A stretch of DNA of 64,000 nucleotides, taken from Thuidium tamariscinum. Lineage: Eukaryota; Streptophyta; Bryopsida; Hypnales; Thuidiaceae. The stretch lies in assembly GCA_947034885.2 (NCBI GenBank), contig OX344749.2, positions 32,545,182 through 32,609,181 on the forward strand. The letters are read 5' to 3'. A program made the translations under genes and the position numbers. Below are positions 11,349 to 20,767 of this stretch, one piece after another (the first letter of the stretch is position 1; every line of letters begins with the position of its first letter). A model generated the notes under the pieces. That model had not been told where the DNA came from. It did not search any database and saw only the letters and a program-made list of their open reading frames with translations.

Positions 11349-13098
11349 CTACAATGTCTCTACAAGTAACACTCCTCTGCAAAGATTACTATTGCAGCAG
11401 CACGTGAATGGTGAACTACCCTCATCAAATTCGATGCCGTAGTCCCAAGTGAGCTCCTCCCCTGGGTATATTAGTCGAGTAGTGAAAAAAGCCACCTGCC
11501 AAACATTTAGAATGCATCCTCATCAGTGGGGTCACAACTAGAGCATAGACAGAACAGTTCAAGATTTCATTTTACATGAAATTCAGAAAGGTTAGTGAAC
11601 TTGCATGATACAGAGCTGGACTCCTGCGGTCTACCCACACTGGCATATCCATCAGGTTCGCATCACTGCATCTGCAGCCAAAATGAGGGTATTCTTTTTA
11701 AATTCCGCACTTTCAGTTACAACATAAATGAAACCACATGTAACCAGGTACCTTGTGCTAATGATACCTGTGATTTAACCACCGTGCCACGTTGGTGAAT
11801 GTACTGGAATCTATGCAGAGCAAAGAGTTGTCGTCCTCTGCTGCCTCTGTCTCCCAGTCAGCAGTGAGAGAAAGAGAGAACTTCATGTCATCCCCACACT
11901 ATAACAAAACATGGTCTGAAAAAACCGTAGTCATTTTTGCCTACGGTTCTTTTTGCCACGTTTTTGTGCATGCGCACGTAGTGGATTTTTGCGGTTATTT
12001 GCAATTTCCCACTGCAATTTTTGTAATTTTGGGGCGTGTAATATACCATTGGAAAGGTATTTTGAATACCTTTCCAATGGTATATTACACGCCCCAAAAT
12101 TACAAAAATTGCAGTGGGAAATTGCAAATAACCGCAAAAATCCACTACGTGCGCATGCACAAAAACGTGGCAAAAAGAACCGTAGGCAAAAATGACTACG
12201 GTTTTTTCAGACCATGTTTTGTTATAGTGCCACGTCTCAACATCTCAACATTTGTGACAACTTCACCGGCATATTCAAACAGAAAACGACCTGGCTTCAG
12301 ATACTCCAATGTGTGAATGCCCCATCCTTTTTGCTTGTTCACGTAGAAAACCTACATTCATTGTCAAATACAAAGTTCATATTAGTGATTCTCTGGAAAA
12401 AGAACTACTTACTAAGAAAAACAAATGCCTAAACAAACTCACCTCCAACTTCGCTGATAGTCCTCTTTGGACTACCCTATTGGGACAAGTGGGTACATAG
12501 GGGCATCTGTTGCTGCATTCTCTAATGTACTCCAAGCATGCGTGACCCTGGCACTCGCCATCTTGGGTCTTTGGGCAATCCGATGGGCCACGGCAGTAGG
12601 TCAAAGTACTGGGGCACCCTCTCCGCCGCCTCAAGTACTACAAAGTCCCAAAAATAACAATCCCTTTAGTCTAGCAGTATGCAGACAAATAATTAAGAAA
12701 TGCACTTGCAATTATAATGCTCTGCAAAGAGTGAACAATTAAGAACGTACCTATTTAATATAAGTCGGCTGTAGAAGGCCTGTGTTGAGGTAAAACCTAT
12801 TCACTTCTCCCAACTCACAAACACATGTACCAGACTTATCGTTGCACCTGCCATCAGATTGGTCACTATGTGTTGGCTGCCTTTGCCGCAGTGGAGGTAG
12901 TGCTTCCACCTTGACAGAGGAATGAATTTCCGGATATCGTATATAAGTGTATGAGTCATCAAACGCCGGGAAATCGTTAGAGGCTTCAACCTCATGCACG
13001 ATGATAGGAACATTTTCAAGACCTTTGGACATGTCAAAATGAAGGCCAACAGAAGCCCCTTGTCCAGAAGAGCTCATCATGTACCAGCCAGCAAGTAA
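11349..13098 (-). pseudogene. SUVR-type pre-SET/SET/post-SET methyltransferase region
   Basis: Exons on -: 13098-12751, 12637-12443, 12351-11768 (interrupted by the palindromic element 11897-12229), 11671-11601 and 11495-11349. The pre-SET part begins DMSKGLENVPI, continues with a short Cys-rich segment, and has CSNRCPYVPTCPNRVVQRGL. The SET part has KGWGIHTLE, FEYAGEVVTN, LLCIDSSTFTNVARWLNHR, then CSDANL, FFTTR and GEELTWDYG; post-SET is FTCCCNSNLCRG before the stop. This order and the ELTWDYG and NVAR..NHRC signatures are those of plant SUVR1/2/4 H3K9 methyltransferases. The SAM-binding and catalytic motifs (WG, NHRC, ELTWDYG) are all present. Damage: TAG at 12751-12753 in place of a probable CAG at an exon end, the insertion in the SET exon, and a phase mismatch before the last exon. 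Confidence 0.85.
11897..12229. mobile_element. Perfectly palindromic CACTA-type foldback element
   Basis: The 333-bp element is an exact inverted repeat: 165-bp arms are identical and separated by 3 bp centred on 12063. The ends are CACTATAACAAAACATGG and its inverse, with a 3-bp target duplication CCA (11894-11896 and 12230-12232). CACTA ends plus 3-bp duplication identify the CACTA superfamily. It sits inside the SET exon of the - strand gene, and removing it with one CCA restores the reading frame. Zero arm divergence indicates very recent insertion or arm homogenisation. If transcribed it would form a 165-bp hairpin. Confidence 0.9.
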
Positions 13099-13620
13099 CT
13101 AACGCAACAGAAAATGTGAAGCACTTAACAGGGTAACAACACTACACTGCTTGCAGAGAAAGTCATTGAACTAATATACAAGGATGTTTACCTTCACATT
13201 CTTGTAGAAGAAATACATACCATGCACACCACTGTTGTATTAAAAAGGGGAATCATACAGTCGGATTACAGAAGAGGATCCTCTTCCACAACGCATTAGG
13301 AAGGGTGAAAAGGTGGGACTCCATGGCTAGTTGAGGCCAACACTTTCGCCTACGGCCCACAGCTTGAGAGTGGGCCATCAACCACTCCATAGGCCTACAG
13401 TGACATACTGAATCATTCTACTGCCACATCCCAAGCAAAACCAACAGTACTGGCTGCGACCCACACGGGATCTGGTGCTGCTGAGGCTTCCTAAGCGATA
13501 TCTTTTGACTACAAAAAACAGGTGGGAGTATACTATTGCAAAGAGAACACGCTTCACAGAAAGCCTTGAATTAGTCAAAATAGTCTGCACTGTGAAGGGC
13601 ACTCACTTCTTTACACCCAC

Positions 13621-15138
13621 CTTACTCTTCTTTGATCCTATCGGAACTGTAGCTTGTGTTGAGGCACTGTCTCTTGTAGTTGTTCCTGGAGGCTGTCGAC
13701 TGCACAAGACTCTCGAAGGAGACTCTTTCAGCGTGACCGGGTCGGACATGGCTCCCTTTTCTACGTAGTAGTGGAATTCAAGTCAGATATTAGAGGATAG
13801 AATCTTGAAGAAAATAATAGGCAATACAGGTGAACTCCACATGCATTACAATAGGAAACCTGCAAAACAAGTACTGGTTGAAGTACTCGCGTAGTATCCC
13901 AACTAGTACTTCTACAAGACGCACTGTACTACCAAAGTATGTCATAGAACCCCTAGTAGTATCTTCCTAGAACTCGAGAAGTAACCTAGTACCCACAGAG
14001 TACCCCAAGTAGTAATATATTAGTACTACTGTACTACTAGGAGTCGTCATCGTACTACAGAAGAGGTGGCAAAGGACCGACGTCAATCCTAGGGTAGTAC
14101 TACACATAGAGAATGCGTCCAACGTTCCTGAACAATAGCAATACATGAAGCAAGACGTAGCACAATCATCATACAGTGAGAGAAGATTGTTCTTGTGAGG
14201 TTGTGAACTTACTTGCAGGGGATTCCTTGCGTGGACCTTAGTTTGGGCTACCAGCGCTTGGCAGAGTACAAACGTCGTTATTGTCATCATCGTCCACGCG
14301 TCGTGGGAGTGATTGAGAAGGACTGTCGATGTTTCCGGTCTTCTTAGATCGCGTAGTTGGACGCTGAAATGTCATAGAGTAAGGGTCATCTCCATCGACA
14401 CCTCTCTCATGAGTTCCGCCCTTCTCAATGTGATCGACACCCACATTTGTCTCAACAGTTTGTGGCTCTACAGTCTGCACAACATGCACTCACAATTCCA
14501 AGGAATGAAATATACATTGCAAGTGTGAAGAACTGGCATGTACAATGGAGCAAACTGATAATGAGAAGTACACCAACAATATTTAGGAGATTTTGTATGT
14601 TTCTGTAAGGTAATGTGAAGCACGACTGACTTGGGAGCCACTCACCTCAACAGCAATGACGTCGTCTTTATCTTGGACAAGCTCCAGTAAATCAAAACCA
14701 CGACCACGTCGTTGAGGTTCTTGCTGCAGTAGTGGATCGTCAGGCTCCATTCCGAAGTCCATATCTTCTAGATCTGCAGTCAAATTCCGCAGGAGAGGAA
14801 CAAGTGGCGACAACCTACTCTTCTCTTGTGCTTCCACATTAGGGGGCCCTGTCCCTGCACAAGGTCAACGCTCTGCAAACTTGTAGTGCAAGCCTTCTCT
14901 GTTGCGGATGCAGCAATTGGAGATGTGGTGGTCTGAGTTACTTGCAACTCTATAGACGGTGTTGGAACCTGCGATCCAGGAAGGTCCTCGGTAGCATCAA
15001 TCTCAGTTTCTATAATCAGTGGACTGACGGCAATTGTCGAAAGGACAAACTCCTTCACGCGTTCTCCACCCGAGCACTTAGAGAAGGGACTTTCAGAGGC
15101 TGACATGCTTGGAGCACCTTCTCCGATGTCCACTGAAG
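13621..15138 (-). pseudogene. Middle linker exons of the SET-domain gene
   Basis: Three exons join in phase between the zinc-finger exon and the pre-SET exon: 15138-14646, 14474-14213 and 13760-13621. They encode low-complexity, Ser/Thr/Pro- and acid-rich sequence with basic patches (PTTRSKKTG; RRVDDDDNN; GSKKSK), as expected of a disordered nuclear linker. A one-base loss near 14840 (a run of G/C) shifts frame inside the first exon. A TAA at 14238-14240 stands where CAA is likely, just before the donor at 14213. No known domain is recognised. Confidence 0.55.
13841..14110. repeat. AGTACT cluster in an intron of the SET-domain gene
   Basis: Several AGTACT hexamers lie between the exons ending at 14213 and starting at 13760, together with GTACTAC variants. 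They mirror the cluster in the transposase intron at 7.3-8.5 kb, so the motif occurs in both convergent genes of the element. Confidence 0.5.
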
Positions 15139-15392
15139 CTGCACAGCTCATACAAAGTAGTATGAGAAAGAATGAAAGCGGATGCTACAAGTATTCTTTG
15201 TAAGAGCTCAATGTATGCAACTTAAAAGCACCAAACAAGAATTCATAGGAGATATACTAAGAACAAAATGGGACATCAACAAAGCAAGGAAAGAAGGTTT
15301 ACAATTGCTCACAGTACCTGCAGGTGACTTTAGTGGCACTATTGCTTACACCATGGGGATAGCACCACAATCAGTTGCTTCCTTAACGTCAC

Positions 15393-16078
15393 CTGCTGGT
15401 ACAGAGAGAAGTTTCTCGTACTCGCCAAACCCCCAACTGTCATACCATTGTTTAGGAACAAGCCCACACATGAGGTGTGCACATATGACATTGCTTTTGA
15501 ACCACTGTGCTGCACGCCAAGGATGATAAACATGCTGGCAAGAGCAAAGGATTATGTCCCAAATTGGAAAGCCATTACAACAAATACAACAAACTAAGTT
15601 TGAGGGGAGGGCAGCTTTTCTATTTTGCAAAACCATTACGTCCTCGTCGTTGCGTAATGGTAGCCGCCTCATCATCACACTATCTTGTCCTGTCGAGAGC
15701 TCCTTCAAATAAGTTTTCAGCGCGCAGAGACGACTACTGGTGGCTTTCTTGGTATCCTTGGCTCGACAGAGGGACTGCTCACATGTTGACTTCGTTGTTG
15801 CAAATGCGGAGAGATTCTTGACGTTCGAGTAGAGCATCCTGAAAATAGGGTCGAATCTAGGTAGGGCCACGACAGTAGCAATTTCTTCCTCTCCAGCAGT
15901 GACATTGAATTGTTGTCCAGCCTCCAGCAACGACGACTTAATTTGTTCCACGACTTCAAAGGAACCCTGCCATTGCAATGCCGATTGTGCCACCTTTGAC
16001 TGTAGGACCTCAATGTCTTCATCAACGCATTTCAGTTTACTCTCTAAAGTGGCCACGAGGTTTTCCACTTCGTTCTTT
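15393..16078 (-). pseudogene. Coiled-coil plus RING-like zinc finger exon of the SET-domain gene
   Basis: The exon starts in phase after an acceptor at 16079-16080 and ends at a GT donor at 15391-15392. The first ~150 residues are heptad-like (VENLVATLESKLKCVDEDIE; repeated L/I/V spacing), suggesting a coiled coil. The C-terminal third contains CCICCNGFPIWDIILCSCQ, then HVYHPWRAAQWF and CAHLMC. The C-x2-C, C-x-C, H-x3-H, C-x4-C spacing suggests a RING- or PHD-like zinc site, though not a canonical RING. Known plant SUVR proteins carry a WIYLD domain instead, so this combination is unusual. The exon itself is open throughout. Confidence 0.6.
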
Positions 16079-16254
16079 CTGCATAGACAGTTCCATGAAT
16101 TTGTTAGCGGTCACTGTCAGATGGTACATAACATGCAGCAGTTTAAAACTTCAGAGAAGAAATGCACTGACACAGAGTACCTACAAGAGACAAAGGAAGT
16201 CCCAACGATTGAATTACTAGAATTAGAACGCATTTGTACTAATTAGTAATGGTC

Positions 16255-16775
16255 AGGAATATTGAAACTACATAGTAGTACTATAAGAGTACTACTGAGG
16301 ACTTGTGCCACGGTAGTCCTCCTCAGTAGTACTCGTAGTACTCTTCTTTATCAGCAGTAGTAGTGTATAGTACTCATAGTACACGTGAACACAGTAAGAG
16401 TTAAGGATATGAGAGAATGTGAACACGACTAGTACTATGACCAAACTGAAGGGCAATACATGGCCCATGAAGTTCATGACTCTACAGCTTGTACAAATGA
16501 AACTGATGTGCGAAAAAAGAGGTTACAAAAAAAGAGTTGTGATATTGTACTGTATCACTAACAAGACTATAGAAGTGTTCATGTATACCTCAAAAGTGAG
16601 AAGAACTAGAAATTGAGTACTGATGCAAATGGCTAGTACCATAGTTAGGAGAGCCACCCTAAACTCTGAAGACAGAAAATACAATTGAATTGCTAGTACT
16701 ATTCTGAACTGTGCATACTAACGCTTAGTGGAGGTATAGTGCAACTACAGAGTTTCTAGTACTATGGGGAGGACT
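16255..16775. repeat. AGTACT cluster upstream of the coiled-coil exon
   Basis: About nine AGTACT hexamers occur in roughly 500 bp, some arranged as inverted pairs around 16265-16340 (AGTACTACTGAGGA and TCCTCAGTAGTACT). The stretch lies within the intron between the exons at 17069 and 16078 and contains no credible open frame. Confidence 0.5.
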
Positions 16776-17068
16776 ACAGAAGAGGAGCTCTCATATAGAG
16801 TGAAGTAGGTATCAGAGAAAAAAAACTGTCCCAAGCAGTATTCACATATTATTGACATTCATCACTGTAAAGAGAAGAGGAATGACAGCAATTGGAGTAC
16901 CACAGTACAGACCTAGGACAGTAGAGGAAAGCACGAATAGCAAGAGTTAGTATTATAGCTGCCACTGTTGGCAAATGTACATTCCGACCCCCAGAATGTG
17001 ACATCAAATAGAGTTTGGAAAATTGAGCCAAAGAAGGTACAGAAGTGTGGAGAAAATGATGGAAATAC

Positions 17069-18163
17069 CTTATTTTGGTCACCTCTGGGTCGTGCCGTGG
17101 GAAATCAATCAGGGGAGGACGTTTTTTCAGATTGTCCGTGGATGCACCCTCGAGAGCGACATCAGACTGCATATCCCCCAGTGCTGACCTGTCGGGTAGA
17201 ATGTCGATGTAGTCATTGAATCCCTCAGAGTCGTAGACGTCAGTTATTGGCACATTCCCAAATTCACCAACGCCTGAATCCACGCCTTCACCCGTCGGGA
17301 GTAGAAATGTCGCTGCCTAGCATCTGTCTCATTTGCAAATTGCGCCCAGTTCACACTTTTGTGTTGAACCTTATCCAAGACAATCCCTATGGCAAATTCC
17401 TTTGCCACATGAGCAGGTGCATGACTCTTTTGGTAGCAGCGGCAGTATAAACTCTTAGCATCAAGCTTCATTTCCTTGGATAGCTTCTCCGCCAACAAAA
17501 ATCCATTTCTGCTTTTCTCTTTACCAAACACAGCCTCCACTTCCTTTAGAGTTATATCCTTCCCTATCTTCAATCTGTGTGTGTTAATTCCTTCATGGGG
17601 AAGACGGAAGCAGGTTGCAAATACCTCTGCAGTCATGGCGGGGGGGGACGCTTGTCATCTGCACTTAACTCAGCCAGTTGCTTGAGGCATTCCCACTCCG
17701 TGAACTCCCGCTCTGCCTTTGCTTGCTTCTTCTGTGGACGTTGTTGCTGGGCTTTCTGTGCACTGTTGTGGACGATGTCCTCACTCTCAGGCGAACCACC
17801 AGAACCCCCCTATTCTACAGGAAGTGACGTTCCAGAGGATGAGCTGCCGCTACCAGAAACATGTGCTGCCTTCCTCTTGCGTGTAGAGGGCTCCCTTGCT
17901 CTTGAACTCCTCGTTCCACCTTCCAAGGTAGGTAGGGGCGTCATGTCAGCCCTTTGTTTTTTTTTGTCTATGGGGGCAGTTCTGGAAGGAGGTGGCATGA
18001 ATGACGGCCCCTTTCTTCCACTCTCCTCAACTGCATTAGCCCTTCTCCCCTCCGTAGGGGACGCATGTCCTGCATCGGCCGCTTCTCCAACACTGTTGTC
18101 CGATCCATGTGAAGTTGCCTTTGGACGTACAGTTTTCTTCATTTCACCATTTCCTGAATGCAA
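17069..18163 (-). pseudogene. N-terminal exon of the SET-domain gene
   Basis: Reading on -, a Lys/Ser/Pro-rich start (MKKTVRPKAT from about 18142; basic RKRKAA; poly-Ser) leads to EFTEWECLKQLAELSADDKR and then a folded-looking ~130-residue block with Cys-x-Cys (LYCRCYQKSHAP) that I do not recognise. Breaks: TAG at 17810-17812 (probably CAG), a frame change in the G run at 17639-17646, and another near 17275. The exon ends at a donor at 17067-17068 that joins in phase with the coiled-coil exon at 16078. A possible upstream exon ends at a GTAAGTA donor near 18496. The true start codon is uncertain. Confidence 0.5.
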
Positions 18164-19700
18164 GACACGTCCGGAATTCAGAGAACATAGAAATTGAGCG
18201 TGGGCATTTCAGATTGCACCCTAAACCCTGAAATCTAATGCAGCGAAATCGTATCCTGGGCAATACTACAAAACAGGGGAGGACTAATTACCTCATACAC
18301 GAAATGACAATGCAAGTGTCCTAGCATGTCAGGTACAATTCATTTTTTGCCTAACCCTATTGCACCGAACTTACAAAGTAGACACATCAAAGAGGCAACA
18401 GCAAATCGCACACTCTTAGTGCGACATACTTGACTACTTAAGCGAAAGAAGCAGGACGTTGCTTAGGGGAGGCAAATGCACCAAGCACGCGAGTACTTAC
18501 CGCTTCAGAGGACAAGTCACAGCAGCCGCCACCGTAAACCCTTGCCCGTCACGAAGTGGCGCTCCTTCACAGTCCGCAGCTTCCGTCCTCCCAGATCGGT
18601 GGTCCAATGCTCCAAACCCGCTTCCAAAACCGCCTCCCGCAATTCCTACCCAAAATTCTGAACCCTAAGAGCACATCTGCTGTAAGCAATGGTTGAAACG
18701 GGTTGTGAGCAGGCGTCCGAAAGCACGCATTTCAGGAGAGTCATCAAACATTCCAAGACTCCAAATCCAAACTTTGAAGGCGCAACAACTTCACAGAAAA
18801 ACACAAGTTTGAGTTCTGGTACTTCATGGTGTCTATCAGCGCCCTTGCTTCCCGAAAAAAGGAGTAGGAAATGCACTCCGTACCTCAATTTCAAAGCTCC
18901 ACCACAATTCACCATCGCCAATTTCGACCTTCAATTCCCACACCTGCATCGCGAGCACAAAATTTCGCCAACGCCAACAAAGAGAGAGCGCCATTTTTTG
19001 AAAATTTATCCACAACAGTACAACTACAAATTCATCCATCTATGAATCCATTAATGACTGCAAGTTGGCCCTAACGACTTTCATCCTACATCGAATGACA
19101 AGTCAGGATGTACAGCTGATGTGAGCACTTAATGTGCATCGTTGGGCACCCACAATCAATGCTCTGCCACGATCGGTTAGGAACATGCGTCAGTCCAAAG
19201 AGACATCTGCAGTTTGATCAACGGACCAAAACACTTGCCCGTAATACTCCTAGTACTCCTAGTACTAGGCAACAGAAATCCACTTTTTCCAAAAACGCTA
19301 CAGAAAACAGCCAGTGTTTTTTGCAACCACCCAGCTACTGTGCATAAAGGTGTGACCCCTTTTTTTGGTTTCAAACATAGAGAACAAAAACTATAGAATG
19401 TAATATTTGCAAGTTGGATGGGGTAAGATTGGACCCAATTAAATAGGGTGAAGTTGGTAGCATTTTTGACAACATAGAAGTTGGCAACAATATGCAATAA
19501 AGGAGTGCAACAACAAAGTGCAAGATCAAAAAATTCCTTGAGAAAATTTTCTTCAAATTTTTTTCTTTAGCTCCAAAAGAGAAGTCAGAAACAACACTCT
19601 AAATTCTCAAAGAATTGGAGCTCAACCTACCACAAACAACCAACACATACACATTCTCCAAGAATTGGTTGTAAGATGAAGAATGTGGGACTACCCCTTA

Positions 19701-19813
19701 GTGGCGTTTCACACTATGGCCATCCAAGTGGAGAGGCCGTTGATTCCACCAATCAGATTTGAGAAAACTATGACCTCTCGACTTGGATGGCCATAATTAG
19801 TGTGAAACACTCC
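19701..19813. mobile_element. Tourist-like foldback MITE with TTA duplication
   Basis: A 113-bp element flanked by TTA (19698-19700 and 19814-19816). The arms pair over about 40 bp, including GCGTTTCACACT and ATGGCCATCCAAGT with their inverses. The 3-bp TTA duplication and short size fit PIF/Harbinger-derived Tourist elements. It lies between the large transposon and the AFG1-like gene. Confidence 0.75.
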
Positions 19814-20400
19814 TTAGCAACCACATGTTAAATTTTATGGAGAATTTGCGTACTTTGTGAGAATCTCTGTGATTCCCTCCCTCCGTAACAAGTTCCCCAA
19901 TCCCCACGGCCACGTGCAGCACTTGTGTTCCACTTTTCTTGCGTGTTAGGATTTCCTCAGCTGGAGTTCTCTTATGAATTAGCTAGTTCGAATTTTCTTC
20001 CGTGATGCAGTCCTTCTGGTTCCAGCTTTTTGGACTAAGTTACAGTTGCGAAGTTGTGTCGTGTTGTTTGTCGCAGTGGGTTTTCTTTGAAGTGCAGAAG
20101 CTGTAATAAATCTTAGGAGCACCTGGAATAAAGCTGTACTATACTAACAGTAATTGCACGTGAACCTGGATTGCGAGTGCTATTGTAAGTACCTTACCGT
20201 TCTATGAGACTATGACTAGATTTTTTCATCCCCCGCTTCCCTTCGAAGAGGACCCAGTTGCCCACTTATATGAACAAGTCACCAGTAGCCAGGAACCAAT
20301 CACCATAGTTTCGGTTTTCAGATTCTTAGCTTAGGAATTTCTATTTCAGGAAAGTGTGTAAGCTGGGGGCTTGATCGACTACTCTACTTCAATTCCTCAC

Positions 20401-20436
20401 GACCAGCGTGACCAGTGTGACCAGCGTGACTAGCGA
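20401..20436 (+). repeat. Four 9-bp repeats in the leader of the AFG1-like gene
   Basis: GACCAGCGT, GACCAGTGT, GACCAGCGT and GACTAGCGA follow each other without gaps about 330 bp before the predicted start codon. They may lie in the promoter or 5' leader. No known factor site is implied. Confidence 0.6.
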
Positions 20437-20767
20437 GTGCGACACTTACTGAATCTTACCGGTGGCTTCAGTCTGCGTGATCGACCGATACTGCGTGGAA
20501 AATTGTTCGCTAGCGGGTTTTCTTGAGTGCGTGGGGCGTATTTAGTGGACCTTGGTGAGACGATTCTTGTGCCAGGAGTGTGGAATTGAATACAAGGCAT
20601 CCTCTGCTTGGGGTGGAGCAGTTAGCACTGTTCGAGGTGAAGTGAGGTGAAAGCAGGCGCTGCTTGGGCTGAGGAACATCTCGACCATTTGTTACCCCCT
20701 TCACCAGCTGTTGTTGGCAATCCATCAAGGAGATCGACTGCACGTGACGAAGTTTGCCTAAAATTCG

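Larger units (their letters stand above)
5591..19332. mobile_element. 13.7-kb DNA transposon carrying a DDE transposase and a SUVR-type SET gene
   Basis: The left end reads GGGTGGTTGCAAGAAACACC and the right end, inverted, GGGTGGTTGCAAAAAACACT; both are flanked by AGCT (5587-5590 and 19333-19336). Two smaller relatives in the window share these ends and have other 4-bp duplications (GTTG, AACA), which supports the boundaries. Base composition inside is clearly less AT-rich than outside. Two genes converge: a transposase-like gene on + and a SET-domain gene on -. Hexamer AGTACT is clustered near both ends and in introns. A 4-bp target duplication is compatible with Sola, Chapaev (CMC) or Academ elements; I cannot assign it without a profile search. 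Both genes are broken, so this copy is probably non-functional. Confidence 0.75.

Noticed and set aside
11792..12316. Open frames of 80-174 codons on both strands with near-identical translations
   Set aside because: They are created by the exact palindrome at 11897-12229, which reads the same on both strands; no separate gene is implied.
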